Shown here: positions 32,591 to 43,900 of the stretch, one piece after another | Numbering within the stretch: the first letter of the stretch is position 1 | How the letters are laid out: each line of letters opens with the position of its first letter | From: Zelonia costaricensis | Taxonomy: Eukaryota; Euglenozoa; Kinetoplastea; Trypanosomatida; Trypanosomatidae | Length of the DNA: 64,000 bases | Direction: 5' to 3' | Assembly: GCA_030849075.1 (NCBI GenBank) | Contig: JASAOO010003468.1 | Location: 1-64,000 of the forward strand | Program-made: the position numbers and the translations under genes | Notes under the pieces: model-generated | What the model was told of the DNA's origin: nothing | The model's input: the letters and a program-made list of their open reading frames with translations, nothing else | Database searches by the model: none

Positions 32591-34774
32591 TCAGCGACGC
32601 CCGGCGGCACCGGCGTGGCGGGTGTACTGCTCGATCTGGCGCCGCAGCTCCTCGATGCGGCGGACTTGCGAGGAGAGAATCGCGTCGACGCGGCGGCAGT
32701 ACCCGCTCATCGAGTTCTCTGGGTTCTCGGCGGCGTTGAGCTGCGTCATCTCGTCCTTGAGCAGCTCCATCATGGAGTCGATGTGGTGGCGGTGCGCCAG
32801 GATGAGGTTGTCCTCCTCGGCATCCAGGCTGTCCCCGCTGTCGTAGCGGGAGTCGTCGCCCATCGGCGTGGGCACGGCGGAGGAGATGCCGCTCGGGCCG
32901 CGACTGTGGGTCGGGGTGGCGCGGTAGAACGGCTTCTGCTTCGGCGAGCTGCTCGTGACCGGGCGGGCGCCGAAGCTGCGGTTGGAGCGGGTGGTGTTGT
33001 CTAGGCTGTCGTCGCCGAGCCGTTGGTAGCTGTTGCCCAGCTTCTGGCTAGGCGTGCCCGGCTCGCGGGTGCGAGCCTGGCTCGACGACCGCGAGCTCGT
33101 CGCGACCCGCTCCTTCGCCCGCCGCTGCGCAAAGGAGCCCGAGACACCAACCGTCTCCACGTGCTCGGTTGGCATCTGGCCCATCATAATCTCCTCGGCC
33201 GCGCTGTGGCTCGACTTGTCCTTCTTCAGCTCCTTGACACGGTCGGCATAGCGAAGCGTGTTGAGGGTGTGCTCGCAGCTGCCGCTCGCCGGGCTGATGT
33301 TGCCGATCATGACGGTGCGGCTGTTGCCCATGAAGCAGTCGCGCAGCACCGCCGTCAGCTTCGATCCGCGGAACGGGATGTGGCGGTGGTTCTGGTCTAG
33401 GGCACGAATGCACTCCTTGAGGGCGAACAGCGACTTGTTGATCTCCGCCCCCTCCAGGCGAGTGGTGCGGTCGCTGTCGAGTGTGTCGGCGCCGCGCTCG
33501 GAGCCGGCAAGGTCGATGAAGGTGAAGCGGCCGAAGAAGCGGTTCTTCTCGTTGACGATCGTGATGTGCAGGATGGCGTGCGAGCGCGACGAGTCGGCGT
33601 TCATGCCCGTCGACCCCGCCGCCCGAATCGTGTTGCCGTAGTCGATGATCTCCATCAGGTGGTTCGTACTGTCCACGCGGTGCTCCGTCAGCCCGCACAC
33701 GTTGATCACGCCGCGGCTGTCCTCGCGGCACGCCAGCCGCTCACGCTCGTTGAGCAGGTCGTACAGCTTGCCGCCGTAGATCTCGAAGAAGGAGACGTTG
33801 ATGCCCTGCCCACGGCTCAGGCGCGACCACAAGTCTTTGGCGGCCATCAGGTACACACCCTCCTGGTGGTCCTTGCCGAGCATGGTGTACGTCTTGCCAC
33901 TGCCCGTCTGCCCGTAGGCGAAGCAGGTCGCGCAGCCGCCCTCGAACACGGTCTCAATCAGCGGCTTGCACGCCTCCTCGTAGACGTCCCGGTTGCTCTT
34001 GCGATCATCCATGACCTTGTCGTAGGTGAAGCGGTGCTTCTCGATGTACCGGGTGAGGTCGACCTTCTGCCGCGGCTCCAGCAGAGTGATGATGTGGCTG
34101 TTGTCGGGGTCCGTGGCGAGGATGTCGTACAGACCGTCGGCGTGCTCGTTGGCGTTGAGGGGGCGCTTGCGGATCACCACGGTGATGCGGCTCATACGGC
34201 GGCGCTGCGTGTTGCCGCCCTCCGTCGTCTGACGGCGACCAAAGGGCGACGGCGACGATGCACCCGCGCGGCTCACCGGCCGCGAGACGGGCTTCGACGG
34301 CGCCCCCGCCGGCCGCACAAAGGCGTCGCTGTCGTCCGCCGTGGGGTCGCGGCGCTGCGCGGACCTGGGACGTGGCTGCTCCGCCGCCTTCTCGCGCTCA
34401 CGGCGCTGCGCGGCCTCGGTGGGGGTCGCGCGACGCACCGGGGTCGGCACGCGGGCCGGCACAGCAGGGGCGTGCACCGGCGCTGGCGCACGCGCCGTCG
34501 GCTCCGAGGCCGGGGGCGGCGACTTCACGCTACTGGGCGAGGACGCCGGCGTGGGCGAGAGGCCACTGCTGCCATTCGCCTGGTCGCGCTTGAGAAACTG
34601 GATCAGTTCAAAGAGCTTGCGGCGGTCTGTCATGACAATGACGCCGACGGAGTGGTAGTCCTGCATCGTCAGCTGCTTGAGCTGCTGCACCGACGTGACA
34701 CCGCCATCCACGAAGCCCTGCACCGTGTGCTCCAGCCCACCCTGCACGAGCAGCTGCCGTAGTTGCGACTCCAT
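32591..34774 (-). CDS. KIN13: Kinesin-13 (MCAK/KIF2-like microtubule depolymerase) with N-terminal SAM domain
   Basis: A 727-residue internal-motor kinesin. Residues 1-65 form a SAM-like helical domain ([20 protein letters not shown]). A Pro/Ser/Arg-rich linker follows, then the motor at about 195-517. The motor has the P-loop GQTGSGKT (288-295), switch I NADSSRSH (392-399) and switch II DLAGSE (421-426). Two class-defining motifs place it in kinesin-13: KVD in loop 2 (237-239, [10 protein letters not shown]) and KEC in helix 4 (ALKEC, 451-455). The motor's C-terminal neighbour is Ser/Arg-rich. The C-terminus (about 660-715) is a predicted coiled coil for dimerisation. By family knowledge it depolymerises microtubule ends in the spindle or flagellum. 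The frame is open 113 codons further upstream, but that part is low-complexity and crosses the predicted splice site, so the ATG at 34774, immediately before the SAM fold, is used. Confidence 0.93.
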   Translation of the reverse strand: MESQLRQLLVQGGLEHTVQGFVDGGVTSVQQLKQLTMQDYHSVGVIVMTDRRKLFELIQFLKRDQANGSSGLSPTPASSPSSVKSPPPASEPTARAPAPVHAPAVPARVPTPVRRATPTEAAQRREREKAAEQPRPRSAQRRDPTADDSDAFVRPAGAPSKPVSRPVSRAGASSPSPFGRRQTTEGGNTQRRRMSRITVVIRKRPLNANEHADGLYDILATDPDNSHIITLLEPRQKVDLTRYIEKHRFTYDKVMDDRKSNRDVYEEACKPLIETVFEGGCATCFAYGQTGSGKTYTMLGKDHQEGVYLMAAKDLWSRLSRGQGINVSFFEIYGGKLYDLLNERERLACREDSRGVINVCGLTEHRVDSTNHLMEIIDYGNTIRAAGSTGMNADSSRSHAILHITIVNEKNRFFGRFTFIDLAGSERGADTLDSDRTTRLEGAEINKSLFALKECIRALDQNHRHIPFRGSKLTAVLRDCFMGNSRTVMIGNISPASGSCEHTLNTLRYADRVKELKKDKSSHSAAEEIMMGQMPTEHVETVGVSGSFAQRRAKERVATSSRSSSQARTREPGTPSQKLGNSYQRLGDDSLDNTTRSNRSFGARPVTSSSPKQKPFYRATPTHSRGPSGISSAVPTPMGDDSRYDSGDSLDAEEDNLILAHRHHIDSMMELLKDEMTQLNAAENPENSMSGYCRRVDAILSSQVRRIEELRRQIEQYTRHAGAAGRR

Positions 34775-34898
34775 GATATGCGGAATGAAGCAAGGGTGCG
34801 AAAACGCGACCACCGCGCAAGGGTCAGAGGAGCAGCGGCACGAAACAAACAAAAAAAGAGGACAGAAGAAACGAGCGCGAAACGACACGAGAAGGTGC

Positions 34899-34932
34899 CT
34901 GCGTGAAACAATGTGGGGAGGGGGAGGGGGCG
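34899..34932 (-). promoter_or_regulatory. Predicted trans-splice acceptor for kinesin-13
   Basis: On the minus strand a CCCCCTCCCCCTCCCC tract (34932-34914) is followed by ACATTGTTTCACGCAG, with the AG at 34900-34899. No AG intervenes and none occurs between here and the ATG at 34774, so the 5' UTR is about 124 nt. This supports the shorter start. Confidence 0.6.
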
Positions 34933-35509
34933 AATCAGCGGTGATGCCTGTGAAGTAAAATAGGAACAGACGCTCGGACCTGTCTGGTCGGCGCGGGAAG
35001 CAGCGCTTGCGGCCGGCAAGTGCTGTGTAGCAGTGGTGTGCAATAGTACAAATGCCACCGCTTGTGATGCCGGAAGAAGGCGTTTGCCGAGAGCGCGCAA
35101 TGCTGTCAGCCACGTTGAGGCGTGCGACGCTTCCGGGGCGCCCACAGCGTTTCTGGGTTTGTAGAAGTGCGAAGCAGTAGAGAAGAGTGGAGAGGGGAGG
35201 GGTGACCGCGCTGGTGCTGTATGAGCGTCAGCGCGCGCTGATTTCTTCAAAAAGTGGAAAGGGCGGCTTTTGGATACAGCCTGCGTTGACGTCACGGGCG
35301 CGTATCGCTTGTGGGTGGGTGGGTGGGGGGGGGGCGGCAATGGCCAGGTGTGGAGCGGAACGTGTTCAAGCAAGAGCTGTGTGCCGCCCGAGAAGCGGAG
35401 TAGAGGCGAAGGTCGGCATAGAGCCATCAAGACAGTGCCAAATGCACAAGAGTGCAGACGAAACGTTGAGGAGACACGCAAGCAGAGTTGAGGAGAACAC
35501 CGAAGGCGC

Positions 35510-35915
35510 TCCGCCTCCCGCATGGGCGGACATGTACGATGACACTGACAGCCCATGAGGGCTCATGTGGCACCTTGACCCCGGAAACTCCGGGGTGCGC
35601 GGCGGCGCGAGCACGCTGTCTCGCGCTGACCCAGGGCTCCCCGGCCCTCCCTAAAGCGCTGTGCTCCCAAAGCACACACGAGAAACAGCCCACCCGCGAC
35701 GCCCGGGTGAGATTTGGATTGCCACTCGTCGCGCATCCTCCACGTCGCCCCAGTGATTCCCAGCTCGCTCGTTTGCGGACCTCGCCGCCTACGTGCTTGT
35801 GGTGTGCTTTTTCCCTTTCTTTTCCTCATTGGCCTTGCAGGTGAGATGAACAGTACACGAGTGCGCGACAGGGACGCGGAGTGGGTGGGGCGCACGTGGT
35901 GATGCGCCCACCCAC
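35510..35915. mobile_element. Array of perfect GC hairpins; candidate degenerate SIDER-type retroposon in the squalene monooxygenase 3' UTR
   Basis: At least seven inverted repeats lie within about 400 bp: TCCGCC/GGCGGA (35510-35515 with 35525-35530), AGCCC/GGGCT (35550-35563), ACCCCGGA/TCCGGGGT with a 3-nt loop (35578-35596), GCGCGAG/CTCGCGC (35605-35626), AGGGC/GCCCT (35633-35648), TGTGCT/AGCACA (35660-35676), and a 13-bp stem with one bulged G (35881-35894 with 35903-35915). The block differs from the flanking purine-rich sequence. Leishmania SIDER elements sit in 3' UTRs, are about 0.5 kb long and GC-rich; as I recall, they contain similar hairpin words. The family assignment is inference. 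A structured ncRNA is the alternative. Confidence 0.4.
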
Positions 35916-37133
35916 GTCATAGTGGGCGGAGCACCAGACTCGTACAACCGCTCGTTTGGACTTTACCTTTCGCCGTATTCCTTTGTCCAATCCTTTTCGT
36001 CTTTTTTTTTGTTTTTTACGCGAGGGCGGAGATGGGGTGTTGAGACTGACGCGACAGCGAAAACGGGCTCCAGCGGGTTGTAGCTCCCGCCTCGTCCACG
36101 CCAGAAGCTGAGAGAGGCCTTGGAGTCGCCTTTGACGAGGCCAGCCGGGCTCGTCGCTGGCGGAGAGGCGTCCTCTTTGGTCGCAACGCGCCTGCCGAGA
36201 CCTTTCGTGCAGACGATCAAGGTCCTGGCAAGGGGAGTGGGGTGCAGTGCGGACATGTGCGCCTCTCACGCCAATGCCAAAGTCAGGCATCGCGCAGCGG
36301 TCTCAGCACCTGTGTCCCTCGCCGACCACGGTGCTCTCCATCTGGGGGCAGCCATGCATTCCACGCGTCGCAGCGAGACACGCACAGCCACGCATGAGAG
36401 TACGGCAAGGTACACTACGGCTCTCCCCGACAGTTGCAACGCAGGTGCCGCCGTGCTCATCCGCTGGGTGGACGACACCTCACAGCCCACATCGTGACCC
36501 TTCGCACCTGGTTCCTCCATTTTTTTCTTTTTGCTGGTGTTGACACGCTTGCCCCACCGCCGCGCCGTTGCTGCAGTGCCGGCGTCCAGGCCCGTCGCCG
36601 CGACAGGTGTTGTGTGGGGCTTCAGGGGAAAAAAGGAAGCGTGAGAGGGGCGGTCCCAAGCGGGGAGGGAGGAGGGAGGCCGGGGACCAGTCAAGGCGGT
36701 GGGAAAAAAAAAAGTCCGACACGGGCTGCGAAAGGGGGGTGGGGGCAGGGGCAGCCGGGGTATAGTGTTCGCACTTCGCTACGGTGGGCCGTGTGGGTGC
36801 GACAGAAAAAAAAAACAACGAAGAAACGCCGCCTCATCATACAGACACGTGGTGCACTCGGGCGATGCGGCCACCACGGAAGCCGCATCGGTTGCCCTCC
36901 ATGTGCAGTAAGCTCCTGTGCCCGCTTCAAAGGTCACAGTGAGAGACCAACCATGAAACACAAAGAAAAGACGCACACCTTTTTCTTCCGCACCTCGCTT
37001 TTTCTCGCTGCGCCGTCCTGCCCTCTTCCAAGGGGGTCCTCAAAACGCCTTCTCCTACACCTGGCCGTCCGGCACACCACGCACAAGGGCGTTGAGGGGG
37101 AGTGGGGGTGCTGACGACGACTTTCTCACCACC
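35916..37133. other. Squalene monooxygenase 3' UTR / spacer with T-rich punctuations
   Basis: No supported gene. From 36020 to 36490 the sequence is complex and non-skewed, like the hairpin block to its left. Oligo-T tracts on the plus strand (36001-36017 and 36521-36534) would be A-rich on the transcript, as expected of retroposon tails. The 36640-37080 part returns to purine-rich spacer. Confidence 0.4.
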
Positions 37134-38843
37134 TCAGATGCCCACCGGCTTGCGCTGCCGGCCGTTCAGGTGGTTCGCGTAGACCATCACCTTAATGCGC
37201 TTCGAGATGTTCGCGATCGGACTGGTGGGGTCGATGAAGCGCCACATCGAGAAGAACTCGTTCTTGGCCAGCGGGAGCGCGACCAGGGTTGCCTTGCCCA
37301 GCAGGTACGCCGCCTTCTTCATGCGCTCCATGTCGACGAAGAAACTCGCCGCGTTCGACAGCTTCTCCGCCCCAGAGAGCTGCTTGCCGTTGCCGCTGTA
37401 CGCGCCCGTCTTCATCATGAGGTGGGCCACGCCGTAGAACATCACGCAGTAGTAGTGGAAGATCAGGGTGCCGACGTTGGGGTCGAGACCGGCGAGGAGA
37501 TCCATCGGGCCAGTCACACAGTCGCCACCGCACACAAAGTAGTCGAAGCAGGCGTTGCGCAGGGCCGGGGTGCCGAAGACGTCGTACAGCGCCCAGGAAA
37601 GCAGGTTGATGCAGCAGCTGTGGGCGTAGCGGAAGCGGGTGTAGCTCAGGATGGCGGACTGGATCTTGTCCTCGACAGCGGCCATCTCGTTCTGGTTGTC
37701 TGAGCGCAGCGACTGAATGCCCTTGAGGTTGTTGGCCAGCCGGATGGCGTCACGGAAGCAGCACGTCATACCGCCGCCAGTCAGCGGGTGGCGCTGGTTG
37801 GCGTGGTCGCCGATGCCGACGTAGCCCTTGATGCACGGGAAGCCGGGCGGGTAGCGGGCAACCGGCATGCTGTGCAGGTTCTTGTAGTCCTTCGCCACGC
37901 GGATGAACTCCTCGCGCATGTGCTCTGGCAGGCACGGCGCCACATCACGCACCAGCCACTCACTCTGCTTCTCGAGACTCGGCAGCTTCGGCTTGTTGTA
38001 GTCGACCAGCATGCGCAGCTCGTTGTCGTCGAGGCGGTAGGAGAGGATGGGGCCGGTCTTGCCAAAGAAGACCGTGCCGCGCTGCTCCTTTGGCAGGCGC
38101 ACCACCTTCAGCACGAGGCCGACAAAGTTGGAGTGGTAGTCGGAGGCGGGCGTGTAGTGCTGGTAGCGGCTCTTCCACTTGGACATGCCACCATCGCACA
38201 TGACAACGAGAGGCGCAGTGGCGATCTTGCGGACCGTAGGGGCGGCGGGGTCGGCCTTGGGCGGGTCCTCGCGGAAGGCGTTGGCCGGCACCTGGTACTT
38301 CTCGGCCACCGTGTACTCGATGCCGTACGCGCGCTCGCCAAAGGAGAGGCCCTCGGTCAGGACGGTGTTCACTGTGCCCTCCACCATCGTCACGTTCTCC
38401 GTGCAGTTGTGGAAGACAAACGAGCGCAGGTTCTGCACAAAGTCGCCAAAGTGGAAAGAGACGCCGCGGGCACCCTTGCGGTAGGGCAGGTCAACCTTCT
38501 CGCCCTTCTGGTCGACAACGATGTAGCCGTGGCACGGCATGCCAATCGACTCGGCACACTCCTGCATGCCAACCTCCTGCAGCGCGTCGAGGCCGCCGGG
38601 CTGCAGCAGCTCGCCGACGATGCGGTCCGGCCGCGTGAAGAGGGTGCGCTCCACCACGAGCACCTTGCGGCCCTGGTCCGACAGCGCCTTCGCCATCACC
38701 GGCCCGACAATGCTGCCACCGACGATGATCACGTCGTAGTCGTACGACGTCCGCGCCGGGCTCACGCGCACCCGCGACATCGCGCGGTTAAGCAGGAGCA
38801 GCGTGCCGATGGCACACAGCACCGCGGCGAGAAAGTAGAGCAT
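37134..38843 (-). CDS. SQLE: Squalene monooxygenase (squalene epoxidase)
   Basis: A 569-residue FAD-dependent monooxygenase that converts squalene to 2,3-oxidosqualene in ergosterol synthesis at the ER membrane; it is the terbinafine target. A single N-terminal membrane anchor (2-19, LYFLAAVLCAIGTLLLLN) precedes the dinucleotide-binding fold DYDVIIVGGSIVGPVMAKAL (35-54), where the usual second Gly of GxGxxG is Ser. A DG motif occurs at 217-218 (VVMCDGG). The family-defining GD block GIGDHANQRHPLTGGGMT covers 343-360 and contacts FAD ribose and substrate. The length matches fungal and protist enzymes. The frame extends 53 codons upstream, but that part is low-complexity and lies across the splice site, so the ATG at 38843 is chosen. 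Its neighbours are unrelated in function. Confidence 0.96.
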   Translation of the reverse strand: MLYFLAAVLCAIGTLLLLNRAMSRVRVSPARTSYDYDVIIVGGSIVGPVMAKALSDQGRKVLVVERTLFTRPDRIVGELLQPGGLDALQEVGMQECAESIGMPCHGYIVVDQKGEKVDLPYRKGARGVSFHFGDFVQNLRSFVFHNCTENVTMVEGTVNTVLTEGLSFGERAYGIEYTVAEKYQVPANAFREDPPKADPAAPTVRKIATAPLVVMCDGGMSKWKSRYQHYTPASDYHSNFVGLVLKVVRLPKEQRGTVFFGKTGPILSYRLDDNELRMLVDYNKPKLPSLEKQSEWLVRDVAPCLPEHMREEFIRVAKDYKNLHSMPVARYPPGFPCIKGYVGIGDHANQRHPLTGGGMTCCFRDAIRLANNLKGIQSLRSDNQNEMAAVEDKIQSAILSYTRFRYAHSCCINLLSWALYDVFGTPALRNACFDYFVCGGDCVTGPMDLLAGLDPNVGTLIFHYYCVMFYGVAHLMMKTGAYSGNGKQLSGAEKLSNAASFFVDMERMKKAAYLLGKATLVALPLAKNEFFSMWRFIDPTSPIANISKRIKVMVYANHLNGRQRKPVGI

Positions 38844-38882
38844 GGTGAGGTGCGGCGTGCTGCGGGCAGTGCGTTTCTTTTT

Positions 38883-38981
38883 CTTGGTGTGTGTGAGAGC
38901 GGGGGTGGCGCACGGTGAGCCAGAAAACAAAACACACGGACGGAAAACAGGAGCGGAAGAAGAAAAACAACAAAAGAGAAG
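38883..38981 (-). promoter_or_regulatory. Predicted trans-splice acceptor for squalene monooxygenase
   Basis: A long T/C-rich tract on the minus strand (38981-38943) is followed by the first AG at 38884-38883 (CACCAAG). The 5' UTR would be about 40 nt and the ATG at 38843 would be the first start codon. Confidence 0.5.
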
Positions 38982-40922
38982 CGGCGGACAACGGCGGGTC
39001 ACGGGCGAGCCAGCGGCCGTTCACCACTCTATAGACGGCTGTACACCTGTCACAGACGACGTCGGCAAAACGGCTGATGCGAAGCACACGCGCGGTAAGT
39101 GCGGAGACGAGGTTGAGGCCTGGGAAAGATGAGGAGCAGGAGACTCCGAGTACCACACACAACAGGGGAAGAGGGGGGAGGTGAGGGACAAGGAGAAAAG
39201 AGAGAAGGAAGGGAGCTTAAACAACTAGGGTCGTTTCCTTGATTCTTCGACGTACCCAGCAGAACTACTTTTGCGCAACACCGAGTTTCTTCGGTGTGAA
39301 CTTCCTTCTCCTTTGTTTTTTGTTGCGTGGCTTTCCCTTTTCTTTTTGTGGTTTGCAATCCGTGGCGATGCGCTGAGGCTTCTGTGAGGTGTGTTGCGCA
39401 ACAACGCGGGGAATAGTTTGACGTGAGCGGCGTTCGGCGAAGGCGAAACACTCCTTTTTTTATTTTGATGGGGCGTGCTACGCACTCACACGGCACAGGA
39501 CACAAGAACAAGGACGGCACGGGAGATGGTAGGAGGGGGGGAATCGTAAAACTAAGAGGAAACGCAAGTGGCGAGAGTGGAAAGAGGGGCGCGGAAGAAA
39601 AAAGGGTAGAGGAGAAGTAAGAGGAAGTAAATGAGCACAGCTACTGATGGCGGCGACAGCTGTTAGAAGGCGCGGGAGGGCAGGTGAACGCAGAAGCGGC
39701 TCGGTGGAAGGGAAAAGGCGGCAGCGCACCACTTTTTTGTTGAACGTCACGCAATGATGCTAGCAGCTTTGCGTCAGAGCGGCTTTGTCGAAATAAAAAA
39801 GAACAGCCAAGACAGAAAGCGGGAAAAGAAAAACTGAGACCTAAGGGAAGGGAGACTGGCTCGCAAGACACAGGTTTGCAAACAGATACTCACACACACG
39901 CGCAAATGCTTGCCGGAGCGGCTGCAAACACCTCTGTATTTTGTCGAGAAGAAGAAAACTGGCTCGCACACTCAGAAGCAACTCGGAGATGGAGAGGAGG
40001 GGGGGCGGTGATTTGACGAACGAATGACGAGAACTACTGGAATGGGGAAAAGGTGGGGCGTTGTCAGTGTTGGCGACACGCGCCGAGTGAGTGATGTGGC
40101 GCAATGTGGTGGCGGAGCGGCGGAAAAGGAGTTCGAGGCAGGGGCAGAGCGGAGAGTGAGAGGCAGAAACCATGGGGAAAACGATCCATGCGCCTTGTAG
40201 TGAGAGCGGCCTGGACGCGGCGGGTACTCAACCTGGGCAAAGAAAAAAAAAAGCCGGCTGTCAAGCAGTCCGGATCTCCGCTTGAGTCGGCATGACATCG
40301 CAGGACGTCGCCCTGCTGACTCACACCCGAAAGGCGCGAAAGCCGACGCCTTCTCCTCGACAAAGACCTAGGAGAGAAGCCTCGTGCGCCAGCCGCGTCA
40401 GCAAGCTGACTTGCTGTCATGTGAGTGTAGTGTGGCCCGTGTGCGTTTTGCCCCCTCAACACTTCACTTTTACGCTCAGAGTTTCCGCATGGTCCCGGCT
40501 CTTCTGTTTTCTTCTTCAGCTGATCTCTTTTGGTTTTCTTTGCTTTTCCTTTGTCAAGCACCACTGGAGGGGGGAAGGAAGTTGCAGCCGGCACGCAGGC
40601 GCCAGCCGCACCCGCGCCGCACCAGGAACCACAAAAAAGGAGCGACTCTCCTCGTAGAGTTCGTGCACACCAGCGGGAAGGGAGAAGCGGACACATGGCG
40701 AAACACGTAGAGAAAAAAAAAACGGACGAGCGGACGGTGCGCTGCAAATTCCTGTCTTGCCAGGGAGGACAGCCAGCATCTCGCCCGCTCCGCGCCGCGT
40801 CGCTCCCCCACCTCTATTTTTTTTTTTGCGATTCGTTCTATGTCCTCCTCGCACTTGTTCTTTGTTCGTGGTGCCCAGGAAACACGTCCGCCGGCGCCTG
40901 TTTACATGTTCTCCTCCGCCCG
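38982..40922. other. 1.9 kb spacer on the POLID 3' side
   Basis: No supported gene. Four blocks are T/C-rich on the plus strand (39297-39352, 39451-39463, 40495-40557, 40816-40862), unlike most intergenic sequence here. One of them contains an acceptor-like TTCTGTTTTCTTCTTCAG at about 40503-40520 on the plus strand, with no plus-strand gene after it. Confidence 0.5.
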
Positions 40923-43900
40923 TCACAGCGTCGTCTCCTCTACAATGGGCCGGAGAGCTCCCATGCTCTCCCCGGCCACGACATCGCACGGGAAGTCGAC
41001 CGAGACCTGCATCTCTGGGAACAGGGCGTTGAGAACGGTCCGCACGCCGTCCATGATCAGCTCGACGTCCTTGGCCACCTGCCGGTACACCGAGACGTGG
41101 CAGTCTACCCACACACAGTCATGCACCGTGTTTGTCAGCACCGCCAGGCCGCTGTAGTTGTTGTTCGCGAGGAAGTGGCGCCACAGCACGCCAAGCATGA
41201 CCTGCACAATTTCACCAGCAAAGCCCTGCACAGGGTAGTTCTTGAGGTGCGTCGGCGAGAAGTTGGTCGACTTGCGCACGGCGTCCCGCTCCCGCAGCAT
41301 CGCCTCCGGCACGTCGGACTCGGTGAAGATGTAGCGACTGCCCGTCAGCACCGGAAACACGCCCTTGAAGAACTGGTGGCCCCGTGCGTTGCGGGCGCCG
41401 TTTTGCAGCGAGGCGTCGTAGCTGTTCGCCGACATTGTGACCATCTTGTTGAACACCTCCACGCCACGGTACGTCTCGTTCTCCTTCTCGATGAGCATGC
41501 GCACCTGGTCCTGCGTGAGCCCGGTGCTCTGACTCAGCATGCGCACGCCCGCGCCGTACTGCCGCTGGAACGAGAAGACCTTTGCCTGCTGCCGCAGCTT
41601 CACGAACTCCGGCTCCTTGTTCTTCTTGGCGCGCTGCAGCACCTCCGTGTACTTGAGGTCCGGTCGCATCATCGTCACACGCTTACAGTGGAAGTCGACG
41701 TTGTGACGCAAGTCATCCAGCATCTGCTCGTCTGAGGCAAGCACAGCGAGCGCGACCACCTCGAGCTGTGAGTAGTCCGCCTCAATGCACATACCCTTGT
41801 CGCCAAAGCGACTGATGAACATGTCGCGCAGGCTCGACTTGTCTTCCTTCGGGATGTTCTGGCAGTTGGGGTTCGCACTGGCGAGTCGGCCGGTGTTCGT
41901 CTTGTTGTGGATCAGCTCGTGGTGGATGCAGCTGTCCGTGGCGTGCACCAGCGACACCATGCCGGTGCCGCCGTCCGTACTCTCGTAGTACGTGCCGATG
42001 AGCTTCTCCAGCGCGCGCAGCTCCAAAATGACGTTGGCCGTCTTGTCGCCGTGGTTGGTCTTGAAGTAGCTAAGCGTATCCTCGCCGACTTGCAGCTGCC
42101 GCGTCACCGAGCTGCGGAAGCGCCGCATCACCTGCTCCGCCTCCAGCTCGTTCGGGATGTACTGCAGAAGGCGGCCCCTGACGTTCACCGTGACAAAGTC
42201 GTCGTGCGCGCATGGCACGGCAAAGCAGTCGTACGGCGAGGAGGCGGTCTTGCCAACGAGGCACATGAGCGCCAGCCGCTTCCGCTCCGCGTCCGGCAGC
42301 GAGTTGTAGTACCCGACAAAGGCGCGCCGCTGCCGCAGCAGCACCGGCATGTCGTCCTCGCTGAGCGTGCCCTCCTTCTTTTTCGTTGCCTTGCGCCCCT
42401 TCGCCGGCTCTGACGCCAGCCCCTCGTGCTGCAGCGCCGCGTTGGCCATGCCCAGAAAGACGTCAATGTAGTAGTTGCACCACTCCTCCGGCTTCATGAG
42501 CGCCTCCTGCAGCAGCGACTTCTTGAAGGCCTCGGCCGCGCCCACCTTGCCCCGCTTCCCCGACTTCGGCAACGCCTTCGCCGGAATTACGGGCGGCAGC
42601 GACTCACCGCCGCTGCCCGCAGGCTTGGCCCCTCCGTCAGCGTGCAGGTGCTTGTAGTAGGCGAAGACAGCGACGGTGTCGGCGAGGCTGATGTTGTAGC
42701 GCAAGGCCGGGTCTACGGCGTCGAGGTAGCCGGAGTGCGCGTCCAAGAAGCGGCAGAGCCCCGGGTCGCTGCCAAGGTAGTGCATAAACGAGAAGCCGGC
42801 GTCACGGGCAAAGATGGTCACGTGCGCGTCCGCGAAGACGGAGTTCCTCACGGTGGGCTCCTCGTCGACCGGCACAATCATCTCGGTGTGCCGCAGAACC
42901 TGCGCGTTCACGAACCGCTCCAGCTGCTCCGCCATGTCGGCCTCCGTGAGGGTCACCGACTCGCCCGTGATGGGGTTCTTGACGAACAGCTTTGCGATGC
43001 CGTCGTCGCGGGTCGGGGTGAGGGCGGCGAAGAGGAAGAGGTGGCGCCTCGGCAGCAAGTTGGCCAGCGCCGACGTCTCGCCGCGCTTGTCGCTGTTCTG
43101 CCGCGATACGGTTGTCACCTCGCGACGCAGGCTGTCGAGGACGGACGAGCTCTTGCGGAAACTCGCCTGCCGCATGTACGCCTCGAAGTAGCCCTTGAAG
43201 AGGCGCGTGCCCTTCTCCGTCGACAGGCCCGCCATGATGGCGCAGTCGCCCGCGCCCAGGACGTGCACGGGTGGGCGGAGGAAAACGCCATTGGGGTACC
43301 TGTTGCGCGGAAATGCGTCGGGACGGAGGAAGAGCGTGTGCCTCGCAAACAGCTCGCCCACGAGCTCCTTGCTCTCACGCGCGTTTGTGCGAAGCTTGAG
43401 TTTGCCGCCGAAGAAGAGGGTGATGAGGTGGCTGTTCGACGACCAGTTGAAGAACTTGCGGCAGTCCACGGGGACCTCCTCCGGAATGGCCTGCTCCAGC
43501 TGCCGGCGCAGGTCTGTCACTTTCCCCGTCAACTCGTTGCTTTGCTGCTGCGCGAGCTCGACGTTCGTCTTGAGACCATTGTACTCCATCTCCGTCGTGC
43601 ACAGCAGCCCCTCCATGCGTGCAAGGCAGATAATCACCTGCCGCTGCTCGAGTGCCCGCTCCATGTGCTTGCAGAAGATGAGCTCCGTGTTCTCCAGATC
43701 GCCGTGCAGGTACTCTGTGAGGGTGCTGTACGGAATCTCGAACGTCTCCTTCCCCTCCGCCCACGCCCGCTTCACCGCGTCCAGCTTCGTCGTCTGCCCG
43801 CCGTAGCTCTTCGCCACGTCCTCGAGACCGGCGCCATGGCCGAGCTTCACGTCATGCCCCGTCAGCAGGTACTCGCCGTACATCGTGTCCCAAATCTTGC

